From Microdochium bolleyi (lineage: Eukaryota; Ascomycota; Sordariomycetes; Xylariales; Microdochiaceae): DNA of 64,000 nt. Shown piece by piece: positions 1 through 11,011 of this stretch. The DNA lies in contig KQ964246.1 in NCBI GenBank assembly GCA_001566295.1, positions 1,426,001 to 1,490,000 of the forward strand. The letters are read 5' to 3'. The stretch's first letter is position 1; every line of letters starts with the position of its first letter. Below the pieces are notes generated by a model, which was given only the letters and a program-made list of their open reading frames with translations, did not search any database and was not told where the DNA came from. Both the position numbers and the translations under genes were made by a program.

Positions 1-51
1 CTCACACGCCCACGCTATTCACGAATACCACTTTCAGAGCTAACGTTGCAG

Positions 52-1320
52 AAAAGCCCACGACGCCGCCTTGGTTCAGAAGCTGTTCTTTATCAACTTC
101 ATCACATCATACACCCCGCTGTTTCTAACCGCCTTTGTGTACATGCCGTTTGGTAATCTTCTTGCACCATACCTGGACATCTTCCGTGTCACGGCAGAGA
201 AGATTTCTGCCAAGGGCACAATCACGACACAAGGATTCGAGATCAACAAAGACAGGCTGAAGAACCAGATCGTCTACTTTACTGTGACTGCTCAAATTGT
301 CAACTTTCTTCTTGAGACTATCGTCCCCGTCGTCAAGCGAAAGGCCACCCAGCAGGTAGAGAAGATAACCAACAAGGAGGTCGCGGCCGAGGATCCCGAG
401 GGCGAGCACGCGTTCCTCGAGCGTGTCCGTTACGAAGCGAGCCTCGAGCACTACGACGTCACTTCTGATCTTCGGGAAATGGCTGTGCAGTTCGGTAAGC
501 ACACTTTCCACCATCTCCATCTGCTGCATGCAATCACTAGGACTGTTCTAACAATTAGCGTGATCTGTAGGTTATCTGTCTCTGTTTTCTTGCATCTGGC
601 CTTTGGCTCCCCTGTCGTTCCTCATCAACAACTGGATCGAGCTCCGTTCCGACGCCATGAAGATTGCTGTCTCCAGCCAGCGCCCGATCCCCTGGCGTGC
701 AGATTCCATCGGGCCTTGGCTCAACTCACTTGGCTTCCTGTCGTGGCTGGGCAGCGTTGTCAGCTCTGCGATTGTGTTCCTGTTCAACAACGAGACTGAA
801 GGCCCCGGTGGCGAACCCTGGGGCATCAAGCTCTGGGGTCTGCTGCTCAGCATCTTGTTATCTGAGCACATATACCTGGCACTGCAGTTTGCCGTCCGCC
901 ACGTGCTGAGTCAGATCGAGAGTCCTGGTGTACAAAAGGAGAAGGCCGAGCGATTCAACATGCGCCGGCGGATGCTCAAGGAAAGTCTTGGCGAGGAGGT
1001 GACCAAGAAGCCAATCCCTCCCACCGTCAAGAGCGGCGAAAAGATCACGCGCCAGGCACTTGAAGAGGAGGCTAGGGAGATGTCCATCAAGGGTTCAAGC
1101 CCCGAGCAAGCGTGAGTTGCGCAGTAGCCATGAAGTTCTGTTTTCTACGCTCCTCCGCTAAATTTGTGATAGCTTCTGGCACCGCCAGCAGGGTATGGAC
1201 GAGTCCGTCCAGGTTGGTCGGTACATCTTCTCGCAGGTGAGACCTCCAATTAACACAAACGGGCGATCATCGGGCTAATCATGAGTATAGCATTCGTCGA
1301 ACAAGACCGCGAAGGCTTGA
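52..1320 (+). CDS. ist2: Anoctamin/TMEM16 (Ist2-like) membrane protein, 3' portion
   Basis: The gene is cut by the left window edge. Positions 1-51 are the end of an intron (CTAAC at 40-44, acceptor ending at 51). Exons are 52-494, 571-1111, 1173-1236 and 1291-1320, and all three introns keep frame. The product contains at least five hydrophobic segments, among them one starting FINFITSYTPLF and another starting KLWGLLLSILLSEHIY. It matches the C-terminal half of fungal Ist2-type anoctamins, which in yeast tether cortical ER to the plasma membrane and belong to the TMEM16 lipid-scramblase/channel family. The two last exons are tiny and end in a short tail (HSSNKTAKA), so the long basic cortical-sorting tail of yeast Ist2 is absent here. 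Transport or scramblase activity cannot be judged because the N-terminal part is missing. Confidence 0.85.
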
Positions 1321-2010
1321 GACGACTCTCGAAATGGTATAGAGATCACCTCGCACGGAACTTATGTGCTATAGGAGCTACGTGCACCTGATGCTGTGCT
1401 ATTAGCATCGTAGTCTCGGTATCAAAAGAGGCTAGACAATCATGTTGATGTCTTGTCAGGAGCAGACATCAGGAGTGTGGATATTGCAGTGTGAGAACGA
1501 GATAGCAAGGTAATGCTTTACACGGAGCAATGAGCGACGATTTGATAGCATACGACGTAATGAAAAAGTTTACTTGTTTATTTACAAGATCGCGAGCTAC
1601 ATCTGTGACCATGTCGGCCGATTGTGCAAACACGCATGGCTCCGACTTCGACAAGCTGCACTGTGCATGCATTCTGTGTGCGACACACGGTGTCACCTTG
1701 TGGAGACCGGGGCCCCGAACCTCGGCATTAATTGACGATGGGCCCCTGCAACCGAGAGAACCTCCCGATCACACTTTCAGCTTCAACGACTGGCTGTGTG
1801 CCACGGCCAACCCACCCTACGCGACATCAAGTACCGCTGTCCCGAGACTGAGTTATCCTGCGAGACGACCTTCGAGGCTGGCCACCGCCATCCACCTGAG
1901 CCCGTCGCCATCTACAATTCGCCTCCACAATATTGCCAGCGCCCGACACTACAAACACACACATCGAGCCTCAGGACCGCGCTCGGGCGCGCACAACACC
2001 CGCCGGCGCC
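1321..2010. other. Intergenic: anoctamin 3' flank and PEX12 promoter/leader
   Basis: The region is 690 nt between two same-strand genes. Open frames crossing it continue into PEX12 in another phase and look like shadows. No RNA gene or strong promoter motif is seen. Confidence 0.6.
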
Positions 2011-3411
2011 ATGGAGTTCATGGCGGCCCTTCGGGGCTCGTTCGACGACCAAAAGCCGTCCCTCTTCGAGATCCTGTCCGAGCAGCAGCTCAGCTCGCTC
2101 CTCCCGCCAACACTGCGGTACCTCCTCACGGTCGCGACACAACGCTACCCGCGGTACCTGCTGCGCCCGCTGAACTCGTTCGACGAGCTGTACGCGCTAC
2201 TTATGGTCCTTGTCGAGCGGCACTATCTCCTCACCCGCGGGGGTTCGTTCACCGAGAACTTCTATGGCTTGAAGCGCGAGAAGGCCCTGGCCGCCGAGAT
2301 CCCACGGGCGTCGGCCGCGAGCCCGGCCGTGGTCCGCGAGACCCTCAGGCTCACGACGGGGGACGTGTGGAAGAACCTCGCCGTAAGCGTCGGGATCCCC
2401 TACATCAAGCGCAAGCTCGACGACACGTACGACGTCGAGGCGCCCCGCGCCCTCCTGGGGTCCAGCTACACCCGGATGCCCGCGGACCCGACCGTCAAGC
2501 AGCGCATCCTGCACTACTACAAGTGGTTCGTCCGCAACGTGTACCCGAGCGTGCACGCGGGGTACTACTTCGCCATTATCGCGTTCCAGCTCGCGTACCT
2601 GTTCGACGGGAGCAAGTACCACAACCCGTTCCTCTGGCTCATCGGGACCAGGGTGCGGCGGATGAACGGCGCGGACTACCATGCGATCGAGGAGCTTACG
2701 AAGCCCGCGGCCGTCGCGGCGGCCGTGGCAGGCAGCAATCTGCCGGGAAGCGGCGGGTTCTTCAACCCTCGGACCCTGGGCCCGCGACTGCTTGGTAGCC
2801 TGAGCGTGCTCCTCCCGACGAGCATATTCGCGCTCAAGTTCCTCGAGTGGTGGTACGCCTCGGACTTCGCGAAGCAGCTGTCCCGCAAGGCCACCGAGAC
2901 GCTCGAGCTGCCGCCACCGATAATATCCGGACTGGGCCTGCTCACACCGGCACCGGCACCGGCTCCTGCTACTGCCACTGCCACCACACCTAACACACAA
3001 CAACAGATCCCGTCAGCAGAGAACAAGACCAGCCAATCCCCGTCGCCGTCCTCGCCACCCGGCGCCGCGGCAGAGAACGCCCCGATCGCGACCCCGTCCC
3101 TGCTCCCCATCCTCACGGTCCCGGCGCCCGAGGACTCGGAGCTCTGCCCGATCTGCGAGGACGACATGACGACGCCCACGGCGTGCCAGACGGGCGTGGT
3201 GTACTGCTACACATGCATCCACCGCTGGGTCGAGGGCGCGCACCCGCGGCAGGAGGATTTCATGGCTGGCGGCGGCGCCGCGGCTGGCGCGGAGAGCGGT
3301 GGTAGCGCGGGCAGCCGGGAGGGCAAGTGGGAGAGCGGCAAGGGCCGGTGCGCGGTGACGGGGAGGAGGCTGCTCGGCGGGACCGAGGGCCTGCGGAGGA
3401 TCATGGTGTAG
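2011..3411 (+). CDS. PEX12: Peroxisome assembly protein 12 (PEX12), RING subunit of the peroxisomal ubiquitin ligase
   Basis: The gene has a single exon encoding 466 aa. With PEX2 and PEX10, PEX12 forms the membrane ubiquitin-ligase complex that recycles the import receptor PEX5. The N-terminal half matches the Pex2/Pex12 domain (SLLPPTLRYLL, then RPLNSFDELYALL) and holds several hydrophobic membrane segments. A proline/alanine-rich linker follows. The C-terminal degenerate RING has CPIC (C379, C382), then YCYTC and a final CAVTG, which is the reduced cysteine set typical of PEX12. A Gly/Ala/Ser-rich insert of about 30 residues separates YCYTC from CAVTG. I chose the ATG at 2011 because the MEFMAALRGSFDDQKPSLFE start fits the family; a second ATG lies four codons in. 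The open frame extends upstream to 1933, but that part is low-complexity and probably leader. Confidence 0.95.
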   Translation: MEFMAALRGSFDDQKPSLFEILSEQQLSSLLPPTLRYLLTVATQRYPRYLLRPLNSFDELYALLMVLVERHYLLTRGGSFTENFYGLKREKALAAEIPRASAASPAVVRETLRLTTGDVWKNLAVSVGIPYIKRKLDDTYDVEAPRALLGSSYTRMPADPTVKQRILHYYKWFVRNVYPSVHAGYYFAIIAFQLAYLFDGSKYHNPFLWLIGTRVRRMNGADYHAIEELTKPAAVAAAVAGSNLPGSGGFFNPRTLGPRLLGSLSVLLPTSIFALKFLEWWYASDFAKQLSRKATETLELPPPIISGLGLLTPAPAPAPATATATTPNTQQQIPSAENKTSQSPSPSSPPGAAAENAPIATPSLLPILTVPAPEDSELCPICEDDMTTPTACQTGVVYCYTCIHRWVEGAHPRQEDFMAGGGAAAGAESGGSAGSREGKWESGKGRCAVTGRRLLGGTEGLRRIMV

Positions 3412-4092
3412 AAGAAGACCCAGCGCGGAAAGCCGGGGAAAGAGAATCCGGGAGGGGAACTCGCCTAAGGGGCACGAAGCTCGCACATGGCGACGGCGCG
3501 GCGATAATGAGCATATTTTTCTTGCATATGGGAAAACGAGAAAGGCAGATGTCTGCACGGGGAGACACGTGTATCATTATTTGCACAAAACCACATGACT
3601 TTTCGTTCAGCACATACTTCTTCATTTCACTACACACAGCGGGCGCAAGAATAGGAACTCTTTCGTAGGGGACTTGTCAAGCGTCGCACATTTTCACACT
3701 CCTACTAAGACTGCCCGTGTGTAAACTCGAGTTATGCAGTGCAGTTACAAATACCCTGGAGCACGAGTTGATCGGTCTCGTGAGCGAAAGCTCTTGTTCA
3801 GCACGCCATGCCCAGTTGTATCTGAGCTTTTTGCCGTGGTTAAGCATACCCTAAGCTCATGCTGTAATGCGACCCATGAATATGTACATAGTGCCTGTTG
3901 TGAACCGAGAAGAAGAAGATAGAGAGCAGGGAAACCCAGGAATGCCAACAAAAACCTTCGTTTTTCAAAGCAGCCGCAGATATCTCAAGGCCCACGATTT
4001 AACCTCGACAGCAACACAGGCGTGACGGACACAAGCCAATGGCAGTATGTCAGCCAGTAGCAAACACTTGTATCGAAAGAAACAAAAAGTGA
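3412..4092. other. Intergenic between convergent PEX12 and F-box gene
   Basis: The region is 681 nt of 3' flank for both genes. Only short shadow frames are present and I see no structured element. Confidence 0.6.
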
Positions 4093-6496
4093 TCACTCCC
4101 TCTCTGTCCAAATGATCCGCGACCCGACAATCTCAATGTCCGTGCCGTCGATGATTTCAATCTCGGGCATGCTGGCCAGGAACCGCTCCTGTGCCGCCTC
4201 ATCCTCCGAGTCCATCTCCCCATCGTCGTCGTCATCGTCGTCGTCCTCTGTGTCTTGCATGGTCCGATCAATGCTACCTCCGCCGCCAATGCCGTCCTCG
4301 TTCTCTTCCTCACCGTTATCATTTGTGTTGTCGTCGTCATCATCGTCTTCGTCATCTACGTCCTCCTCATCGCTGTCAGGCTCGTAGTCATCGTCCATGA
4401 CCGCCTCGAGAATGGGCAGGAAGTCATTGAGCATAACGCGCTGCTCGTGGTTGCTCGCCGCGATGCGGTCCGAGATCTTCCAGAACGCCGTGGGGCCAAC
4501 AGGGCCGCGAGGGTCGTAGTCCCTTTTTGTCGTGATGGACTTGTCAGTCATTCATTGTATGCCAAATCACGCCCCCTCCTACACGTAGCACAACGCATTT
4601 GGACGTCCCGGCGAGGACCACCACCGTGAGAACTAGCAAGAATGCCTCCCGGATGAACGACAGTATGAAAGCAGAAGAAAAAAGGCAGCTTACCGATCAA
4701 ACCAATTCCCCAGGACGCCCCGAGCCGACTTGACACCACCGACCTGCACGCTCTCGCTCTTCCAGCGCTCGACACCTGCGAATATCGAGACCGTCGTCCA
4801 GCGGACCTCGCCCTCTTTTGTCATCCTTATGGTTCCTACATGGATCCTCAGAGTAAAGGTTAGTAGTGCTCTCGTTATCGTGGATAACTTTACTCTCTCG
4901 CTTTCCCTCTCTGTCTCTGTTCTTGGACCTGCCCAAAACATAGAAACACACCTCGCACATTCAGCGTACCTGCCAAGTCCGAATTCGCATTGTCGTCCCA
5001 GCTGTCGTCCAGCGACCGCGATATGCCGCGGAAGTGCACGACGGGCATGGCCTGCCCGTCGCCGGGCCCCGGCGGCTCGATCTCGGTCACCGCGATCTTC
5101 ATCAGGATCAGCCGCGTCGCCTCGCCGACGTCGATGGCCGGGCGAGGCACGCCCGCGGGGAGCTGGTGGTCCGGCTCCTGGGCGAAGTTGTACGCGAAGA
5201 AGTCGTTGTAGTCGAGGAAGCACACGACGCGCAGCCAGGTGCCGTTGATCCCGTACGGGTCGTCCAGAGCCTTCTTCTGTGTGCCCTCGCCGCCACCCGC
5301 GCCCGCGCCCGCGCCAGCGCCTTCGGCGTCGTTACTCCCGTCGTCCTGCTCCTCCCCGCTCGGGACCTGCGGCGGCACGGAGATCGGCCGGGAGCAATTT
5401 TCGCACTGCGTGGTCTTGTCGTCGCCGCTGCCATCGTCGTCGCCGGCCAGCAGGGGCATCCCCAAGTACGAGTTCGGCCACACGCCCGCGAACGGCGTGG
5501 CCCAGAAGTTCTTGTAGATAGGGTACGTCTCGAGCCCGAGGTTGCGCAGGTTCGCGCCGAGCACGATCATGATGGCCTCGACCATCTCCCAGTCCACCCG
5601 CAGATCCGCGTCGCCACCGCTACCGCTGCCGCCGTCGCTGCCACCGCCCATAAAGGGGCCCCATCGCGTCTGCGTGGTGTACTGCCGCAGGTCGTACACG
5701 CGGGAGCACGCGAACGGGCGCATCCGGCTGTGGCGCGTGCGGTGGGACTCCGGGTGGGCATAATGGACCGGCTTGCCGTACAGGCAGTGAAGCTTCGCGC
5801 TGCGCATGCGGTCGCTCATGAGGACGTCGTCGATGCTGCTGTGCCCGCTGTCTGTATCGTTGCTGGCGCCCGTGTCTGCGGAACCACTCCCATTACCGCT
5901 GTCGTCGTCGTTGTTGTTATTGTTGGTTGTGTTGCTAGGCCGGTATATGGTCTCTGCGCGGGCTCGCTCATAGATGGAGGACCGGCACAGGAAAGCCGCC
6001 TGGCTTGTCTCGTCCGCGAAGAGGGAGGCGAGGAGCTGAGCATTGCGAGACGCCGGGTGCGTGGCCGACGTGGACGCTCTGGGCCCCTCTGTCGTTGCGT
6101 TCCTGAGCAGAGCAGTGACGGTGTCGTAGACGAAAGGAAGCTCCCTCTTCTGCAAAAGTATATCAGCCTAACGTAATTGTGTGCAGAAAAAATCGTCCAT
6201 GATCTCGCGAATCGGCACCACGGAAGCTTTACCTTTTTGTTCACCTCCTTCCGCCCACATATGACCTGCAATCGGACATGGTCCTTCAGAAGCTTCTCCC
6301 ATTGCACCTCCTTCGCGATCTCTGCGGGCGGCGTGTCGAGGTGGGCGAGATAGACGGCCTTGAACAGGGGCTTGTTGTCCTGGACAGCATAGCGCAGACT
6401 CTGGCAGACCAGGGGCACCCGGGCCAGGTCCCGGGGCCCGACGTGAGCGAGGACGTTCTGGATGATCTCGGGCGGCAGTTCTGTGAAGATCGTCAT
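4093..6496 (-). CDS. F-box protein with C-terminal acidic tract
   Basis: Four exons read on the minus strand: 6496-6233, 6149-4970, 4835-4694 and 4522-4093, giving 671 aa with all phases closing. Residues about 5-45 are an F-box (FTELPPEIIQNVLAHVGPRD, then LARVPLVCQSLR), so the protein probably recruits substrates to an SCF ubiquitin ligase through Skp1. The rest is a conserved fungal region, including WFDRDYDPRGPVGPTAFWK spanning the last junction. It has no WD40 or LRR repeats, so the substrate is unknown. Low-complexity inserts interrupt it: Asn/Asp runs near residue 160, a Gly/Ala run, and near the C-terminus two long Asp/Glu runs made of GAC/GAT repeats. Intron 2 ends at TGTAG just before GAACC; an earlier AG would put a stop in frame. 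The last intron (171 nt) is the longest. Confidence 0.88.
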
Positions 6497-7451
6497 GGCT
6501 GTGACTCTGACTGTCCTACTCCTGGCTGGCGACGTTGTAGATACTGGATTTCGGAGTCGATGCACAAAGGTCGAAGCAGGCACGATACCCCAGCACGAAC
6601 GACAAGGGAGCCGGGACCAGCAAACCGTTCACCTCAAGGAAGGAGCCAGAGTCTGATTGAGTGCTGGGAGGAAGTGGACGACGAAGTACAAGAAGACGGA
6701 TCCCCCTCGAGAGCTACCCAAGCTAACCCCAAGCTCCGCACGCCACAGCCGAAACTCTTATCGCCGACTCGGACAGATTCGCCCGCCAGCTAAGAGCATA
6801 TGGTTTTGGCACCACGCCGAGGCACGCCCCCCGGAGTTGTGTTTCTTTGGAAGATGGATTTCCCTGCTGGCTTGGCTTTGGAAGGCGTCTTTGCACTAGC
6901 TGGTCGGTCCCCCGCGGACTTCTCAGCTTGCACCCACCAAAATCATCCCCTCATCCCCTCATCTCCTCATCTCCTCTTCCCACGCGCAGCGACCACACAA
7001 CCACCCCTCACGTCCCGCTTTGGCAACAAGCCGGGGCTCCGGAGCTAACGGGGTTAGCATCCCACGCACCCGGACAACTCACCAGAGGCTTTGTCTTGCT
7101 TACCTATCCGTCTTCATCAATATAGGGCAAGGCTGAATAAGCGGCCCAAACACAGGATGAACCGGGTCTGTCCTGGAAAAGCATGTCATTGGAGCACAAA
7201 TGGAACCTTCTACGGGGGTATAAGTAAAATCAGAATGCTGACGGCTCCTCTTCATCATCATCCACAGGCATGCCATCACAACCACTCCCTATCCCCTCTA
7301 CTTCCCAGGACTCTTCTCTGTCCCTGGAAAAACCTCACCACACGGAAATCGCGAAGCCGCTTGCTTGATAATGCAACATAAAACCACATTGCCACCTCGT
7401 CTCTCATCATCATCACTCCGGCTTGTATCCTGATTTCCTGCTCCCAGCTCG
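6497..7451. other. Intergenic: F-box gene promoter and 3' flank of C2H2 regulator
   Basis: The region is 955 nt. It contains pyrimidine-rich runs around 6950-7000 (repeated CTCATCCC/CTCATCTCC). No gene or RNA is recognised. Confidence 0.6.
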
Positions 7452-10400
7452 TCACGGAGCAGGCGTCGCGTTTAGCTGGATACAGTTGCCCAGCAGGTTC
7501 GCGCCCTCGTGGAGCAGCTCCCAGCGCGTCGACGCAAACGAGTCCTTGAGGACCATCAGCAGAGCGCTGTTCTGGTTGATGCCTCTCATGAGCTTCAGGT
7601 CCTCGGGCGAGCTCACTGAGCCGAGTCGCTGCAGGTAATTGCGCATCTGGTCGACCTTCTCATGCTGCGAGCTCGGTGCTGGTATCTGCGGGCATGGCCC
7701 CTCTAGCGCATACCCGTAGCACCATATGCAGAGTGCTGCAAAGTACATCACCCATGGCCGGTTCAGCAGGACATCGTCTCGGGCAACGTAGGCCACACCA
7801 GTCACACTGCCCGTTCCGTCAGACTGCGGTGAGCTCGTCTCTTCATTCAGAAGCACGGAGCATAGGAACTTGAGCGCATAGAATGTTGCGTCGCGTGCCT
7901 TTGCTGATGGCGCCCACTGATCTCTCATCCGCCTCTGCGCGCTGTTCAGGTCGTGCGAGCCAATCGCCCTCCCAAGCAGTCGCTTAGCCCTGGCGAAGAT
8001 CTGACAGTCCACGATGTCCACATGCATGGCCATGTGGGCCAGGTGATGCAAGACATTGCGGCTCTCGAACACGATGTGAGACTCGCCTCGCTTCTCGTAG
8101 CTGTAAGGGTCGGCAGCAGCCTCGATCTGCTGGATCGATTTATCAAACTCTGTTTTCCACGAGTCAAAAGCTCGTGTCAAGGTTGACCTCCACCGGTCGC
8201 GACCGCCAAGTGCCTGCGTGATACCGTTGCCCAGCGTGCTGATCTGCAAGTCTCGTTGGTTCATGTGCCAACTCACACTCAACAGGCCAGCCATGAGGAT
8301 CTGACGGCCGAAAGGGTTTGTGCGGACTTCTTGGCTGCCCAAAGTGCGCTTAAGACCTTCCAGGAAGGAGATAGGCTTGATCCCGTTCGACATGAGGTTC
8401 GATTCGATCCTGCCGACTTCGGCGCCACTTGTGGCTTTCCATAATTGATCATCACAGGGCAGGGGCAAACGCATCTCGTGGGCCACCATGACCGTCGAGT
8501 GGCCGAACATGGTGGCATGTATCGAATCAAACAAGAATGCGGCGAACGCCGTCCTCCTTGTAGTCTCATTTGTGATCCAGTGGTTCCACCACTCATCAGG
8601 TGTTTGAGCCTGGGCCGAAGTCGACGAGTGTCGAGACCCATTGACGCCCGATTTATCGTCCCGCAAATTCGGTGGCGAGTCCATTGCAGATCTCCCGATG
8701 AGAGACCTGCCTCTCCGCATCAGGGTGATTGTTGTGGCATGATGGATGTGTGCTCGCTCGTGAAGCTCTCTTGTCGAGTACATCTTCTCATACAGCTCCA
8801 GCAAGATCAGCGCCTGGAAGATCCACAACTTGGCGGGTGGTCGGAAGTTGACATCCATGAAGATCTCCCACCGAAGGTGCCAGGCCAGGAAATTTGAGAG
8901 CTGCGCGCCAGCTCGTGTGACCTGTGGACTGTGAGTCCTATCGAGACAAGCTGCCCCAATCGAGATTACTGCAAGGAGTAGCAGGTTCGGGGTCTTATCT
9001 GGCAGGAAGGTCGGCTTGTGCAGAATCGGGACCTGGTCGCTGAAGTGCAGCCAGTAGGAGCCGATGTATTGTTGCATCATCCTGCGACTGAGCATATGGC
9101 TGTCGTCACTCCGATCGCCTTCGAGGATGTTGTCGCGCTGTCGTTCGACTGGCGCATGGTCATTTTCGTGGAATCTGTCTTTGATGAAATCAAAGATCTC
9201 TTGGCTCTTCTCTTCGGAGAGAATGGACTCGGGAAGGTTCTGGTCCAGCAAATTTGTGACAGACATGATCTGCTGAGGCTGATTCGATGGAGGGAAGAAC
9301 CCCAGTTGTCCGTTCTCGGGGCCGTAATATGGTACGCTGTATTGCGTTTGATAATCACCGTAGCTGCGTGCAAAGGTTAGCACAGTGTAGCGTCAATAAA
9401 ATGTCGGATCTGCACCTACCTGGAGTACTGGTTGCCGGACATCATGTGACCCATTGTAGGTGAAGCATCTGGCGCAGTGGTGCTGAAAAGATATGCCACC
9501 AAGTCGTCAGGAATCGATGAATAAGGTGATTTGTTTGAGAACCCTTCGCCGAATACAGGAATAGTGGTTGGCTGTGCCCCTATCTGGTCCAGGAGCATCA
9601 TGTCGCTCGACGACTGATTCTGGTTGGGATCGCCGAAGTCGCCAGAGACGTCCGGCTCGAACCCATGGACTACATCCTGCGGTGTGTTTGATACCGAGGC
9701 AGCGGAAAAGTCAGATGGCGGCAACGAGAATGGCGGGAAGTTCTGCGGCGCCACATAGGGCAACGCAGCCGAAGATTGTGGTGTGTGGGATTGTTGACTA
9801 TGGTAGCCTCCGTGCTGCGTAGAAACGGGTGAAAGCACTCCGTAAGCACCGCTATTGGCTTGCTGGCTATGCCGCCGTGATCCAGGTGAGTTGTGACCCC
9901 CGTTCCCGTTCCCGTAGGCACCAGACTCGTGGTTTGGATAGCTGCCGGCATTGTTCGAAGCGCCGGCGGCTGGGTAGCCTATGGCAGCAGTGCCTCCCAC
10001 TGGACTGAAAGAGCTGCCATTGGCATCCCTGCCTGATGGAAACGGAAATCCAGCCTTGTGCGACTTCGAGAAGCCGCTGGGAGGCCGACTAATTTCCGGG
10101 GAAGCTGGACTGTTTGTCCCACCAAGCTGGAGACGCACAGACTCAACAGGCGATGACTGGCCGACCATTGAATCTCGCCTGCTCAATGTTGAACCCTTGG
10201 CAGAGTGGCGGTCCTTGTGCCGGTTGCACAAATCTAGGCGGACAAACGTCCGGTTGCAGTCGGGGAAATCGCAACGGTATATCTGCTTTGGGGCGTGATT
10301 GAGTTGATGGCGATATCTGTTGAATAGTTAGCAAAAGAGTTGTTCCCAGGGAGCATGGTCACCTCCAATACTCACAGGTGTTCTGCTCGCGAATAACTCT

Positions 10401-10707
10401 TTCCACACCCTTCCGTGGGGCATTCAAACTTCTTCTCAAGACCTTTACGGCTTCGTCTTCGTTTGCGTGATGGCCCATCGGAGTTGGAGTCGCCGTCATT
10501 CTTGCCCTGTGCATCACCACCCTGGTCGCTTTCATTTTCCTCTGAATGCCTGTCCTCTGACGGGCCTCTCATGCGGCTACGATCAGCCTCCACTCCTGTG
10601 CCGTGCTGGACACCCATGTTGTGAATCTGTGCCATGCTTGGGCCAGCAAGTGCATGTGGCAGCACTGAATTTACGTTCTGAGACTGCGGAAGGATAAGCG
10701 AAGTCAT
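7452..10707 (-). CDS. C2H2 zinc-finger transcription factor with fungal-specific TF (MHR) domain
   Basis: Three exons are 10707-10376, 10316-9420 and 9363-7452, encoding 1046 aa. A basic stretch (RKRRRSRK, residues 81-88) precedes two tandem C2H2 fingers: C96/C101/H114/H118 and C126/C131/H144/H148. The first intron (59 nt) splits finger 1 inside AEHL-YRHQ. A long Ser/Gly/Asn/Pro-rich region follows. From about residue 513 (YWLHFSDQVPILHKPTF) the protein resembles the fungal-specific transcription factor domain PF04082. This C2H2-plus-MHR architecture is a known fungal class of nuclear DNA-binding regulators. Target genes cannot be inferred from the neighbours. The gene is divergent from the SH3 gene across an 8 kb gap, the kind of promoter often seen upstream of regulators. 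Confidence 0.9.
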
Positions 10708-10977
10708 GGCTTAGCTGTCGACATCGTCCCGTGCACAGAAGTCTCGAAAGTGTAGGATGTTGCAAGTACGATGAAGCCACGAGCGCAAGGCGTCGTGCAC
10801 TCTGGGGCATGAACGGTTTGTGATCTTTGAAGCTGGCAGTGCCGGCGAGGCGGCAGGCACCGGCAACGGCAACGGCGGTATTGGCGTGGTGATCTTTGCC
10901 CGGGCTGCTGGGCTGTCGACTATGGCTATGTTGTACTCGCAGCGTGCGACTGTGCGGCTGGTCGAGCTGGCCGATTT

Positions 10978-11011
10978 GATTTGTAGTATCGTCTGATTTG
11001 TAGTATCGTGT
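10978..11011. repeat. Tandem duplication of a 17-bp unit
   Basis: Two adjacent copies of GATTTGTAGTATCGTST, differing at one position (10993 C versus 11010 G). They lie about 270 bp upstream of the C2H2 regulator start codon. Confidence 0.9.
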
